DNA of 64,000 bases from Actinoplanes palleronii (GCF_016862315.1 NZ_BOMS01000024.1:1-64000), one strand, 5' to 3'; positions 46,594 through 55,049 are shown, counted from the stretch's first letter. A program made the numbers and translations. Notes: generated by a model from the sequence alone, not told the origin.

Positions 46594-47957
46594 CAGCGCC
46601 GCCCCAGGAACTCGTCGAGCGGGATGTTGAGGAACTTGTGCGCGTTCCTGGTGTAGAGCTGGGTGGAGTCCTCGCTCGCGTGCCCCAGACTCATCTTGGC
46701 CACCTCGACTGCGTCGCCGACCCGGTGCGGGGTGTACGCGTCGACCAGCGACGGAGCGACGAACTCGGCGAGAGCCTGTTTGAAGACGCAGACGGTCAAG
46801 TGAGTGGCGTAGGTGTGCCGGAGGTCGTGGGTCCGGAACGAAGCTGGGAACTTCGGGTTCAGATGTTCCCGCGTCCAGTCGCGGGCCCGCGCAGTGATGC
46901 GTCCGCAGGTGTCGTAGCCGACGGGATCGCCGGTGCGCGGGTCGAGCCAGGCCAGTGGGCTGGACCGGCCGTCGAGGTCAACCAGGCGTAGCCGGGTGGC
47001 TGCATCAGTCTCCACCCATCGGCGGCGGACCGCCTTGCCTTCGATGATCGTGGTCCAGGTGTCGTCATCTGCGCCGGTCAGCTGCAAGGCGTCGGCAGGC
47101 CGGTAGGGACGACCGCCTTCGACGAGCTCGGCGCGATGTCCGGTGAGGTAGTGGTGCACCGGGACGAGGCGATGAGAGAAGACGAACGCGTCGCCGCCGG
47201 CGTCGTTCTTGGTGATGAAGTCCGGCACCCGGATGGTGGTGAAGTCGTTGCTGCTCAGCGGCGGAATCTCGTACCGGGAAATGTAGGTCAGGGTTTCCCG
47301 GCGCAGACCAGCGGCGAGGCCGAGGCTGACGAGAGCGGCATCGCGGTCGACGGTTCGCACGTCGTGCTGCAGTCCGTCCCGGTCGATCCGCAGGGCGCCT
47401 TGGACGAGCAGATCGGCGAAGCCCGGGGTGATTGGAGTGCCTCGGCTGCCGGTACGGCGGCGCGGCTTCAGGCCCGCGATTGCTTGAACGCTGCGGCCGT
47501 CGGGGAGGTTGATGCGTTCGAGGTCGAACGGCATCGGCACGTTGTAGGTGCGGTGCAGGAACTCGTGGAACTGCTTGATGGTGGAGCGCTGGGCCTGCCA
47601 GGTCGCGGAGGAAACCTGCGTGTCCTGGTCGTACTGCCGGGCACGGTAGTACGCGAGTAGGTCGTCTTCGTCGGCAACGAAGACGTCACTGCGGTGCTCG
47701 GCGGGGTCGATGCGGTGCCGCACGACGCGTAGGTACTCGATCCAGGCGGCGAGTCGGCGGGCGTGGGCGACGGTGGTGTCCATGACCGGCCGTCGCTGGT
47801 GTTTGCGGCGCAGCCAGTGCGACGCGGCCGTGTGGTAGCGACCGTCGACGAGGATGGACGGGCTGTCGACGTGCTCGACACGTAGTGGTGGTTCGCCGAG
47901 AATCTGCACGAGCAGTTCGTGATCGACGGGACGCGGCGTGACGACGTTCACCGACAT
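46593..47957 (-). CDS. tyrosine recombinase/integrase, first of trio
   Basis: A 454-residue tyrosine recombinase with a complete active site: Arg in LAAGLRRETLTY (about 222), HDLRHTYATHL (about 386-396), and GHASEDSTQLYTRN with His near 432 and the nucleophile Tyr near 440. It cuts and rejoins DNA through a 3'-phosphotyrosine link and is the likely catalytic subunit of the element. The ATG at 47957 has GGGGAG nine bases upstream. The GTG at 47963 is too close. It is the first gene of the element's operon. Confidence 0.92.
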   Translation of the reverse strand: MSVNVVTPRPVDHELLVQILGEPPLRVEHVDSPSILVDGRYHTAASHWLRRKHQRRPVMDTTVAHARRLAAWIEYLRVVRHRIDPAEHRSDVFVADEDDLLAYYRARQYDQDTQVSSATWQAQRSTIKQFHEFLHRTYNVPMPFDLERINLPDGRSVQAIAGLKPRRRTGSRGTPITPGFADLLVQGALRIDRDGLQHDVRTVDRDAALVSLGLAAGLRRETLTYISRYEIPPLSSNDFTTIRVPDFITKNDAGGDAFVFSHRLVPVHHYLTGHRAELVEGGRPYRPADALQLTGADDDTWTTIIEGKAVRRRWVETDAATRLRLVDLDGRSSPLAWLDPRTGDPVGYDTCGRITARARDWTREHLNPKFPASFRTHDLRHTYATHLTVCVFKQALAEFVAPSLVDAYTPHRVGDAVEVAKMSLGHASEDSTQLYTRNAHKFLNIPLDEFLGRR

Positions 47958-47984
47958 GTCCACCCTCTCCCCGTAAGCCCAAAG

Positions 47985-48022
47985 CAGATGCCTCCCACCC
48001 GGATTCGGATGGGAGGCATCTG
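47985..48022. terminator. 13-bp hairpin at the right end of the element
   Basis: CAGATGCCTCCCA and TGGGAGGCATCTG pair perfectly around a 12-base loop. It lies inside the element, upstream of the first recombinase gene and downstream of nrdJ. It may stop nrdJ transcription from entering the transposition operon, or act as a recombinase-binding site. Confidence 0.65.
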
Positions 48023-48062
48023 TTGCAGAGCTTCACCAGGGGCGATGTCAACCAGTGATTCC

Positions 48063-48101
48063 TCTTAGGAGTCAGTCACGGGAGACATGCCTAAACTTCC
48101 C
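48063..48101. repeat. right terminal inverted repeat of the element
   Basis: Counterpart of the left end: ACGGGAGACA (48078-48087) begins the 24-base match, and ACTTCCC lies at the outer end, which stops at 48101. The inner TCTTAGGAG (48063-48071) corresponds to TCTAGGGAG of the left end. The host gene nrdJ ends at 48106, leaving only 4 bases between. Confidence 0.65.
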
Positions 48102-48105
48102 GGTT

Positions 48106-51015
48106 TTAGCTGCAGCCGGACGTGGAGCCGCAGCCCTCACACACATAGCAGCTGCCCGCGCGGCGCATCTTGGTGCCGCAGGTGAAGCAGAGCGGCGCAT
48201 CCGCGGCGTGCCCGGTGACCAGCTCCAGCAGCTCGGTCGAGGAACCCACGCTGACCGGGGCGGCCGTGGCCGCCGGGGTGGTCGACGCCTTCGCCTCGGC
48301 CACCGTGACGGTGGACGAGCCGGTCGGGATCGCGACCGGGGCGGACGCGGCCATCCCGGGCAGGTCGAGCCCGGCGGCTTCGGCGGCGGCCTCGGCCTGC
48401 GCCTGGGCCGTGCGCTCCTTGGCGGTGAAGATGCCCAGCTCGGAGCGGGTCTCGTAGGGCAGGAAGTCCAGCGCCAGGCGACGGAAGATGTAGTCCATCA
48501 CCGACGACGCCATCCGCACGTCCGGGTCGTCGGTCATGCCGGCCGGCTCGAAGCGCATGTTGGTGAACTTGCTGACGAACGTCTCCAGCGGAACGCCGTA
48601 CTGGAGCCCTATCGAGATGGCCACCGAGAAGGCGTCCATCACACCGGCCAGGGTGGAGCCCTGCTTCGACATCTTCAGGAAGACCTCGCCGAGGCCGTCG
48701 TCCGGGTAGGACGACGCGGTGAGGTAACCCTCGGCGCCGGCGACCGAGAAGGAGACCGTCTCGGACGAGCGCTTCTTCGGCAGGCGCTTGCGGATCGGGC
48801 GGTACTCGATGACCTTCTCGACGATCTTCTCGACCGCCTGGGACACCTCGGCCGGGACCGGCGTGGCCGCGGTGGCCTTGCTGCCCTTGCCGGCCGACAG
48901 CGGCTGGCCGACCTTGCAGTTGTCGCGGTAGATCGCGAGCGCCTTGAGGCCGAGCTTCCAGCCCTGGTAGTGGATCTCCTCGATCTCCTCGACGGTCGCC
49001 GTCTCGGGCATGTTGACCGTCTTGGAGATGGCGCCGGAGATGAACGGCTGCACCGAGGCCATCATCCGGACGTGGCCGATCGGGGCGATCGACCGCTCGC
49101 CCATGGCGCAGTCGAAGACCGCGTAGTGCTCGGTCTTCAGGCCGGGCGCGTCCACCACGTTGCCGTGCTCGGAGATGTGCTCGACGATCGCCTCGACCTG
49201 CTCCTCGGGGTACCCGAGGCTGCGCAGCGCGCGCGGCACGGTCTGGTTGACGATCTGCATCGAGCCGCCGCCGACCAGCTTCTTGAACTTGACCAGCGCC
49301 AGGTCGGGCTCGATGCCGGTGGTGTCGCAGTCCATCATCAGGCCGATGGTGCCGGTCGGCGCGAGCACCGACGCCTGCGCGTTGCGCCAGCCCTGCTTCG
49401 CGCCGAGCTTGTTGCCGGACTGCCACTGCTTGGTCGCCTCGCGGACGATCTCGGTGGCGACCGGGCCCTGCGGGCGGATCTCGTCGTTCGCGGCGGCGTG
49501 CTTGCGCATGACGCGCTGGTGCGCCTCGGCGTTGCGGGCGTAGCCCTCGTACGCGCCGACGACACCGGCGAGCTCGGCCGAGCGGCGGTACGCCGTGCCG
49601 TTCATCAGCGAGGTGATCGCCGCGGCGACGTTGCGGCCGCCGTCCGAGTCGTACGGCAGGCCGGACGCCATCAGCAGCGCGCCGAGGTTCGCGTACCCGA
49701 TGCCGAGCTGGCGGTACGCCCGGGTGGTGACGCCGATCTTCTCGGTCGGGAAGTCGGCGAAGCAGATCGAGATGTCCATCGCGGTGATGATGAACTCGAC
49801 GCTCTTGACGAACTTCTCGGTCTCGAAGCCACCGTCGGCCTTGAGGAACTTCATCAGGTTCAGCGAGGCCAGGTTGCAGGACGAGTCGTCCAGCGACATG
49901 TACTCCGAGCACGGGTTGGACGCGGTGATCCGGCCGGTCTCGGGGTTGGTGTGCCAGTCGTTGATGGTGTCGTCGTACTGCAGGCCCGGGTCGGCGCACT
50001 CCCAGGCGGCCTTCGCGATGCCGCGGAAGAGCTTGCGGGCGTCGATGGTCTCGATGACCTCGCCGTTGAGCCGGCCGCGCAGGCCGAACTCGGTGCCGGC
50101 CTCGTAGGCCCGCATGAACTCGTCGCTGACCCGCACCGAGTTGTTGGCGTTCTGGTACTGCACGCTGACGATGTCGGCGCCGCCCAGGTCCATGTCGAAG
50201 CCGGCGTCCCGGAGCGCGCGGATCTTGTCTTCCTCGCGCGCCTTGGTCGAGACGAACTCCTCGATGTCCGGGTGGTCCACGTCGAGGATGACCATCTTGG
50301 CCGCACGACGGGTGGCGCCACCGGACTTGATGGTGCCCGCGCTGGCGTCCGCGCCGCGCATGAAGCTGACCGGGCCGCTCGCCGTCCCCCCGGACGACAG
50401 CAGCTCCTTGGACGACCGGATCCGGGACAGGTTGACACCGGAGCCGGAGCCGCCCTTGAAGATCAGCCCCTCCTCCTTGTACCAGTCGAGGATCGAGTCC
50501 ATCGAGTCGTCGACGGAGAGGATGAAGCACGCGCTGACCTGCTGCGGCGACTTCGTGCCGACGTTGAACCAGACCGGCGAGTTGAAGCTGAAGACCTGGT
50601 GCAGCAGCATCCAGGTGAGCTCGTGGTCGAACGTCTCGGCGTCAGCGGGGGTGGCGAAGTAGCCGTACTCCTCGCCGGCCTTGCGGTAGGTCTGCACGAC
50701 CCGGTCGATCAGCTGCTTCAGCGACCACTCGCGCTCCGGGGTGCCCACCGCGCCACGGAAGTACTTGGTCGTCACGATGTTCGCGGCGTTGACGCTCCAG
50801 GACGTCGGGTACTCGACGCCGCGCTGCTCGAAGTTGATCGAGCCGTCACGCCAGTTGGTCATGACGACGTCGCGGCGTTCCCACTCCACCTCGTCGTACG
50901 GGTGGACGCCCGCCGTCGTCCACACCCGCTCCACACGCAGCCCCCCGGCCGCCACGCCGTTTCCGCCGTTGGCCCGGCTGCGCTGGCGACCTGCTGTGAT
51001 GCCGTCTCCGGCCAT
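48106..51015 (-). CDS. nrdJ: adenosylcobalamin-dependent class II ribonucleotide reductase
   Basis: A 969-residue enzyme that reduces ribonucleotides to deoxyribonucleotides using a B12-generated radical. Substrate and active-site motifs include NPCSEYMSLDDSSCNLASLN (about 365-385) and TGTIGLMMDCDTTGIEPDLA (about 553-572). The C-terminal zinc/redox tail carries CFTCGTKM and CYVCEGCGSTSGC. The ATG at 51015 has GAGGGGAG nine bases upstream. It follows nrdR by 54 bases in one operon. The mobile element inserted just past its stop without touching the coding sequence. Confidence 0.97.
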   Translation of the reverse strand: MAGDGITAGRQRSRANGGNGVAAGGLRVERVWTTAGVHPYDEVEWERRDVVMTNWRDGSINFEQRGVEYPTSWSVNAANIVTTKYFRGAVGTPEREWSLKQLIDRVVQTYRKAGEEYGYFATPADAETFDHELTWMLLHQVFSFNSPVWFNVGTKSPQQVSACFILSVDDSMDSILDWYKEEGLIFKGGSGSGVNLSRIRSSKELLSSGGTASGPVSFMRGADASAGTIKSGGATRRAAKMVILDVDHPDIEEFVSTKAREEDKIRALRDAGFDMDLGGADIVSVQYQNANNSVRVSDEFMRAYEAGTEFGLRGRLNGEVIETIDARKLFRGIAKAAWECADPGLQYDDTINDWHTNPETGRITASNPCSEYMSLDDSSCNLASLNLMKFLKADGGFETEKFVKSVEFIITAMDISICFADFPTEKIGVTTRAYRQLGIGYANLGALLMASGLPYDSDGGRNVAAAITSLMNGTAYRRSAELAGVVGAYEGYARNAEAHQRVMRKHAAANDEIRPQGPVATEIVREATKQWQSGNKLGAKQGWRNAQASVLAPTGTIGLMMDCDTTGIEPDLALVKFKKLVGGGSMQIVNQTVPRALRSLGYPEEQVEAIVEHISEHGNVVDAPGLKTEHYAVFDCAMGERSIAPIGHVRMMASVQPFISGAISKTVNMPETATVEEIEEIHYQGWKLGLKALAIYRDNCKVGQPLSAGKGSKATAATPVPAEVSQAVEKIVEKVIEYRPIRKRLPKKRSSETVSFSVAGAEGYLTASSYPDDGLGEVFLKMSKQGSTLAGVMDAFSVAISIGLQYGVPLETFVSKFTNMRFEPAGMTDDPDVRMASSVMDYIFRRLALDFLPYETRSELGIFTAKERTAQAQAEAAAEAAGLDLPGMAASAPVAIPTGSSTVTVAEAKASTTPAATAAPVSVGSSTELLELVTGHAADAPLCFTCGTKMRRAGSCYVCEGCGSTSGCS

Positions 51016-51069
51016 ATGAACGTGCTCCCCCTCTTAGAAACCGCTGAAGGTCTAGCTCTGGTGTGTCGT

Positions 51070-51591
51070 TCAGCCGTTGATCTTGGGTGCGCGGGACCCG
51101 CCGGATCGCGGCGCGATCGGGTGACGCGTGCCGGCTTCCCGGACGGACGGCGCCTCGCGAAGTGCGGCGATCTCCTTCTCGAACTCGTCGAGCGAGTCGA
51201 AGGACTTGTAGACGCTGGCGAACCGGAGATAGGCGACCTGGTCGAGTTCACGCAAGGGCGTGAGAATCGCCAGACCGACCTCGTGGCTCGGCAGCTCGGC
51301 AGCGCCACGGGCCCGGACGGCTTCCTCCACCCGCTGCGCGAGCAGCGCGATGGAGTCCTCGTCGACGGGCCGGCCCTGGCAGGCCTTGCGCACCCCACTC
51401 ATGATCTTCGTGCGGCTGAAGGGTTCGGTCACGCCACTACGCTTGACCACCGCGAGCACCGCTTCCTCGACCGTGGTGAATCGCTTGCCGCACTCCGGGC
51501 ACGAGCGGCGGCGACGAATCAGCTGACCGTCGTCGGCCTCACGCGAGTCCACGACACGCGAATCCGCGTGCCGACAGTACGGGCAACGCAC
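51070..51591 (-). CDS. nrdR: transcriptional regulator NrdR
   Basis: A 173-residue repressor of ribonucleotide reductase genes. An N-terminal zinc ribbon ([28 protein letters not shown]) precedes an ATP-cone domain (about 47-137) that senses ATP/dATP. The tail is Arg/Gly/Ser-rich. The GTG at 51591 has GGGGGAG six bases upstream, which sets the start over the longer ATG frame at 51609. It is cotranscribed with nrdJ and probably autoregulated through the paired boxes upstream. Confidence 0.97.
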   Translation of the reverse strand: MRCPYCRHADSRVVDSREADDGQLIRRRRSCPECGKRFTTVEEAVLAVVKRSGVTEPFSRTKIMSGVRKACQGRPVDEDSIALLAQRVEEAVRARGAAELPSHEVGLAILTPLRELDQVAYLRFASVYKSFDSLDEFEKEIAALREAPSVREAGTRHPIAPRSGGSRAPKING

Positions 51592-51708
51592 CGCGATCTC
51601 CCCCTTCACCGCTCACCCGGGGCTTTCCGGACACGCCGAAACACAGCCTCGCCTGGTATGAGCATCGGCGCGGCTGTGCGGGAACGTATGGAAAACCGGG
51701 GAGTGAAA

Positions 51709-51756
51709 ACCCAACCTGTGGACGACTTGCATCTGTGCAACCACTACATGTTGGGG
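51709..51756 (-). promoter_or_regulatory. pair of NrdR-box-like sites upstream of nrdRJ
   Basis: CCACTACATGTTGGGG (51741-51756) is a near-palindrome fitting the NrdR consensus (acaCwAtATaTwGtgt type). A weaker copy, ACCCAACCTGTGGACG, lies at 51709-51724. The two start 32 bases apart, about three helical turns, as usual for NrdR box pairs. The rest of the 340-base gap from 51592 to 51931 shows no other element that I can name. Confidence 0.6.
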
Positions 51757-51931
51757 AAGACGCTATGCCGGTGCGGACACCGATGCAAGTCAAACGACGT
51801 GCCGACGCGCCGTATTCTGCACCTCATCACCCCAGGTGAACGCGTGATCACCCGGCGGGTCGGGAAACCGGTTGCCGCTACCGGGTGAACCGGGCACGAC
51901 CATGACGTGGCGCCCCATCGGGCACGCGGCG

Positions 51932-52069
51932 TCAGGCCTGCGAGGCGGCCGTGAACAACACGACACTCGCGAGAGTGGCCATCGCGAAGAAGAGGCCGAG
52001 CAGCACCAACCGGCCACGCCGGGTCAGCCGCAGAGCGGGTTCGGCGTGTCGCGCACCACTGGTGAGCAT
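51932..52069 (-). CDS. small single-pass membrane protein at the chiZ/LysM locus
   Basis: A 45-residue protein: a short basic N-terminus, then one membrane segment (LVLLGLFFAMATLASVVLFT) ending AASQA. AAAGGGAA five bases before the ATG at 52069 supports translation. In mycobacteria this position, between nrdR and lexA and divergent from lexA, holds the SOS cell-division inhibitor chiZ (Rv2719c), a membrane protein with a LysM domain. Here the LysM part is absent after the stop, so this looks like a truncated or minimal version (inference). Confidence 0.6.
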   Translation of the reverse strand: MLTSGARHAEPALRLTRRGRLVLLGLFFAMATLASVVLFTAASQA

Positions 52070-52102
52070 GACTGTTCCCTTTCTCTCGGACACCCGTTCG
52101 AT

Positions 52103-52141
52103 AGAACGCCCGTACGACGGTTTATCAGAACGGGAGTACGA
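52103..52141. promoter_or_regulatory. two SOS-box-like LexA sites between chiZ-like gene and lexA
   Basis: AGAACGCCCGTACGA (52103-52117) and AGAACGGGAGTACGA (52127-52141) share the pattern AGAAC-N4-GTACGA and repeat at 24 bases. They differ by two central positions from the actinobacterial consensus CGAAC-N4-GTTCG. An inverted CGTTC-GATA-GAACG overlaps the first at 52095-52108. They lie in the divergent promoter region, where LexA autoregulation is expected. Confidence 0.6.
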
Positions 52142-52323
52142 AAATCCAGTCCTGACGGGCGACACGCCGGGAGAATCTCGTACAGATGTTTGAATATGTC
52201 GCACCCGCCTACTACGGTTTCCTGTCAAGAGGGGTCAGCCGGACCAAACGCCATCCCCACGGCGACGTCCGGCTCCGCGACGCACCACGTGCCGACAGGC
52301 ACTGGCCGACAGGGAGGGCGGAC

Positions 52324-53133
52324 GTGTCGACCGACGACCGCACGAGCCGAGAGCAGCAACCGACCAGGCAGCAACCGACCGCCGCGCCCGAGGCCGGCGG
52401 CGCCGCGGCCGCGATGCGACGCCGCACCCCGAGCCGGGCCCGCTCCGCCGACGCCCCGCAGCTGCGCTCGGTGACCGCGGTCGGCAGCATGACCGAGCCG
52501 GTCGCCAGCGACCTCACCGCCCGCCAGCGCCGGATCCTCGAGTTCATCCGCGAGTGGGGCGAGAAATACGGCTACCCGCCCAGCGTCCGGGAGATCGGCG
52601 AGGCCGTCGGCCTAGTCTCCCCGTCGAGCGTGGCCTATCAGCTGAAGGCCCTGGAGACCAAGGGCTACCTGCGCCGCGACCCGAACCGGCCTCGCGCCGT
52701 CGACGTCCGCTCCCCCGGTGAGCTGGTCGACGACGAGGGCCTGCGGGCCGCCCGGCCGCAGCCGGCCTACGTGCCGCTGATCGGCCGGATCGCGGCCGGC
52801 GGCCCGATCCTCGCGGAGCAGGCGGTGGAGGACTTCTTCCCGCTGCCGCGCGAGCTGGTCGGCGAGGGCGAGGTCTTCATGCTCGAGGTCAAGGGCGACT
52901 CGATGATCGACGCGGCGATCTGCAACCGTGACTGGGTGGTGGTCCGCCAGCAGCCCACCGCCGAGGTCGGCGACATCGTGGCCGCGATGATCGACGGCGA
53001 GGCCACCGTCAAGAGCTACCGCCAGCGCGACGGCCACGTCTGGCTGATGCCGGCCAACCCGGCCTTCGACCCGATCCCGGGCGACGATGCGACGATCATG
53101 GGGCGCGTGGTCGCTGTCCTGCGCCGGGTCTAA
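52324..53133 (+). CDS. lexA: SOS repressor LexA
   Basis: A 269-residue self-cleaving repressor of the DNA-damage response. After an N-terminal extension of about 55 residues, disordered and Arg/Gln/Ala-rich, the winged helix is [20 protein letters not shown] (87-106). The cleavage bond is A158-G159 in IAAGG, with Ser193 in GDSM and Lys230 in ATVKSY as the catalytic dyad. GGGAGGGC precedes the GTG at 52324. An internal ATG (residue 56, MTEPVASD) would give the more usual LexA length and may also be used. Confidence 0.96.
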   Translation: MSTDDRTSREQQPTRQQPTAAPEAGGAAAAMRRRTPSRARSADAPQLRSVTAVGSMTEPVASDLTARQRRILEFIREWGEKYGYPPSVREIGEAVGLVSPSSVAYQLKALETKGYLRRDPNRPRAVDVRSPGELVDDEGLRAARPQPAYVPLIGRIAAGGPILAEQAVEDFFPLPRELVGEGEVFMLEVKGDSMIDAAICNRDWVVVRQQPTAEVGDIVAAMIDGEATVKSYRQRDGHVWLMPANPAFDPIPGDDATIMGRVVAVLRRV

Positions 53134-53248
53134 CCCTTTTCCGGTACGACCAATCGGGTCCCGTCCGTAGGCGACGCGCCGCGTCCCGCCCGTGAGGCGA
53201 CGCGAGGCGGCGGCCGGTCCCGGCCGTCAGGCGGGGCACGGACAACAA

Positions 53249-53282
53249 AAAGGCCGGCACCCCCACGGGGGCGCCGGCCTTT
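53249..53282. terminator. bidirectional terminator between lexA and the propeller-protein gene
   Basis: AAAGGCCGGC and GCCGGCCTTT enclose a second stem CCCCC-AC-GGGGG, giving a nearly continuous 15-bp hairpin flanked by A and T runs on either side. It serves the convergent lexA and minus-strand genes. Confidence 0.9.
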
Positions 53283-53291
53283 CACGTCTGA

Positions 53292-55049
53292 TCAGCGACG
53301 GTCGTCGTCGCGGCCCTGCGGCGGGCGCTGGCCACCCTGCGGGGGACGCGGCTGGCCACCCTGCGGCGGACGCTGACCGCCCTGCGGGGGACGCTGCTGG
53401 CCGCCCTGGGGCGGACGCTGGCCACCCTGCGGCGGGCGCGGCTGGCCACCCTGCGGCGGACGCTGACCGCCACCCTGCTGACCGCCGTAGACGCCACCAC
53501 CGGCGCCACCGCCACGGCTGGGCGGCTGCTGCGGGCCGCGAGCCGGTGGCTGCGGCGACCGCGGCTGCTGCGGGCCACGCGGCGGCTGTCCCTGCGGGCC
53601 GCGGGCCGGCTGGCCCTGCGGCGGACGCGGCGGCTGACCCTGCTGGGGACGCTGCTGCGGGTTCTGCTGCGGGCCGCGCGGGGGCTGGCCCTGCGGCGGA
53701 CGCGGCGGTTGCTGCTGCGGCTGGCCACCGGACGGGCGGGCGTACTGGGGAGCGCCGCCGCCGTACGTGCCGGGGCGTGGCTGCCCGCCGCCGGCCGGCG
53801 GACCGGACTTGGCGCCGTACACCGGGCCGTTGCCGCCGTAAGCGGCACCGGGACGCTGCGGCGGACCGCCCACCCCGATCAGCTCGGTCGCCGGATCGAC
53901 CGGGTCGAGCGCGCCGCTCGGCGCCTTGTCGACGTCCATCCCGGCCGGGTGCTGCTTGCGGAACCGGACGATGCCGAAGACCCCGGAGGCGACCAGGATC
54001 AGGCCGACCAGGCCGATCCCGCCGACCATGTACGTGATGTCGTCCACGCTCAGGTCCGAATACCACGCCGCCTCGGCGCCGGCACCGGACTGCTTCTTGG
54101 AGACCGTCGCGACCGTGGTGGCCGGCTCGTACTGCCGGATCCAGTTCGCGGTCTCCTTGTCGCCGTTCATGTCGGAGACCGTGAAGAACGACTTGTCGTC
54201 GGCGCTGTACGAGATCGCCTCACCGAACGGCTCGTTCGGCAGCCCGGTGGTACGCGGCTTGTTCTTCAGCGCGGCCAGGATGTCACCGTTCTTGACATCC
54301 CACTCGAGCGCGTCGGTGTACGTCCGCAGCACGACCTTCGACCCGTCGTGCGAGACCGACCCGCCGGTGATCACCCGGTTGAAGACCTTGGCGAACGAGT
54401 TGCCCGCGGTCTCGGTGGCCTGCACCGACAGCTCGCCGACCTTGGTCAGCGGCACACCGGTCTTGTTGTCGGTCTTGAGCGCGGCCGACGGCTTGTAGAT
54501 GAACGCCGTGCCGAGTTCCTTGGTCACGATGTACGGCGTGCCGTCCTTGCCCATCAGGAGAGCCTCGGCGTCGTGCGCGTCGCCGTCCGGGTAGCTGAGC
54601 CGGTGGATCACCGGCTTCTTCTTGCCGTTGGCCGGCATGCTCCACAGCGCGACCGTCGGCCGGGGGTTCTCACCGGTGCGGATCCCGCCGTCGCCGGTGT
54701 CGGCGATCCAGATCGAGCCGTCCTTGGGCGAGACGATCATGTCCTCGGAGTCGAGGGGTGCACCGTCGAAGAGCACCGGGGTGCCCTTGACCTTGCACTC
54801 GGCGTCGAGGAAGAAGACCTTCCGCCGGTCCTCGCTCGTGCTGTCGTTGATCGCGATGAAGCCACTCTTCGTCGCGACCAGGCCGGAGACCTCGTCGAGC
54901 AGTGGGGATTGGATCTTGCAAATCTTCTTACCGGGCGTCGCCTTGGCACTGACCGTCGCCGTTGGCGTCGGGTCAGCGGCGAACGCGCCGGTGCCACCGA
55001 TCCCCACCAGGCCCACACCTAGCACGATCGAGAACACGAGACGCCGCAT
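53292..55049 (-). CDS. exported propeller-like membrane protein with Pro/Gln/Gly-rich cytoplasmic tail
   Basis: A 585-residue protein. A signal sequence (about 1-25) is followed by an extracytoplasmic domain of about 320 residues with repeated D-G and beta-strand patterns suggestive of a propeller (SPLLDEVSGLVATKSGFIAI, EDMIVSPKDGSIWIADTGDG). One membrane helix follows (about 341-365, GGIGLVGLILVASGVFGIVR), then a tail of about 210 residues dominated by PPQGGQ/PPRGPQ repeats. Its function is unknown. The start ATG 55049 has no ribosome binding site. The tail repeats are G/C microsatellite-like in DNA. Confidence 0.8.
   Translation of the reverse strand: MRRLVFSIVLGVGLVGIGGTGAFAADPTPTATVSAKATPGKKICKIQSPLLDEVSGLVATKSGFIAINDSTSEDRRKVFFLDAECKVKGTPVLFDGAPLDSEDMIVSPKDGSIWIADTGDGGIRTGENPRPTVALWSMPANGKKKPVIHRLSYPDGDAHDAEALLMGKDGTPYIVTKELGTAFIYKPSAALKTDNKTGVPLTKVGELSVQATETAGNSFAKVFNRVITGGSVSHDGSKVVLRTYTDALEWDVKNGDILAALKNKPRTTGLPNEPFGEAISYSADDKSFFTVSDMNGDKETANWIRQYEPATTVATVSKKQSGAGAEAAWYSDLSVDDITYMVGGIGLVGLILVASGVFGIVRFRKQHPAGMDVDKAPSGALDPVDPATELIGVGGPPQRPGAAYGGNGPVYGAKSGPPAGGGQPRPGTYGGGAPQYARPSGGQPQQQPPRPPQGQPPRGPQQNPQQRPQQGQPPRPPQGQPARGPQGQPPRGPQQPRSPQPPARGPQQPPSRGGGAGGGVYGGQQGGGQRPPQGGQPRPPQGGQRPPQGGQQRPPQGGQRPPQGGQPRPPQGGQRPPQGRDDDRR

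Larger units (their letters stand above)
39648..48101 (-). mobile_element. recombinase-trio transposable element (Tn554/RIT-like) with three cargo genes
   Basis: About 8.45 kb. Seven minus-strand genes run from the right end: tyrosine recombinase (455 codons), large recombinase-like protein (614 residues), tyrosine recombinase (746 residues), DUF6262 protein, then a Cys-rich protein, a membrane protein and a SAF-domain protein. The first six genes overlap by 1 or 4 bases. The ends carry imperfect inverted repeats (18 of 24 bases). Base composition looks less GC-rich than the surroundings by eye. The insertion is intergenic and breaks no gene. Boundaries are inferred from the repeats and from where the flanking host genes end. 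Confidence 0.75.

Noticed and set aside
39637..48112. TAGCTG on both sides of the mobile element as a possible target-site duplication
   Set aside because: The two copies lie at different distances from the inverted repeats (5 and 11 bases or so) and are only 6 bases long, so they do not fit a duplication.
51016..51069. Search for a cobalamin riboswitch before nrdJ
   Set aside because: Only 54 bases separate nrdR and nrdJ and no B12-box-like sequence was seen. A B12-dependent enzyme would not be expected to be repressed by B12.
48055..51888. 1277-codon plus-strand open frame over nrdJ and nrdR
   Set aside because: It is the reverse-strand shadow of nrdJ/nrdR caused by codon bias in GC-rich DNA. 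Its residues are Arg/Val/Asp/His-rich without motifs.
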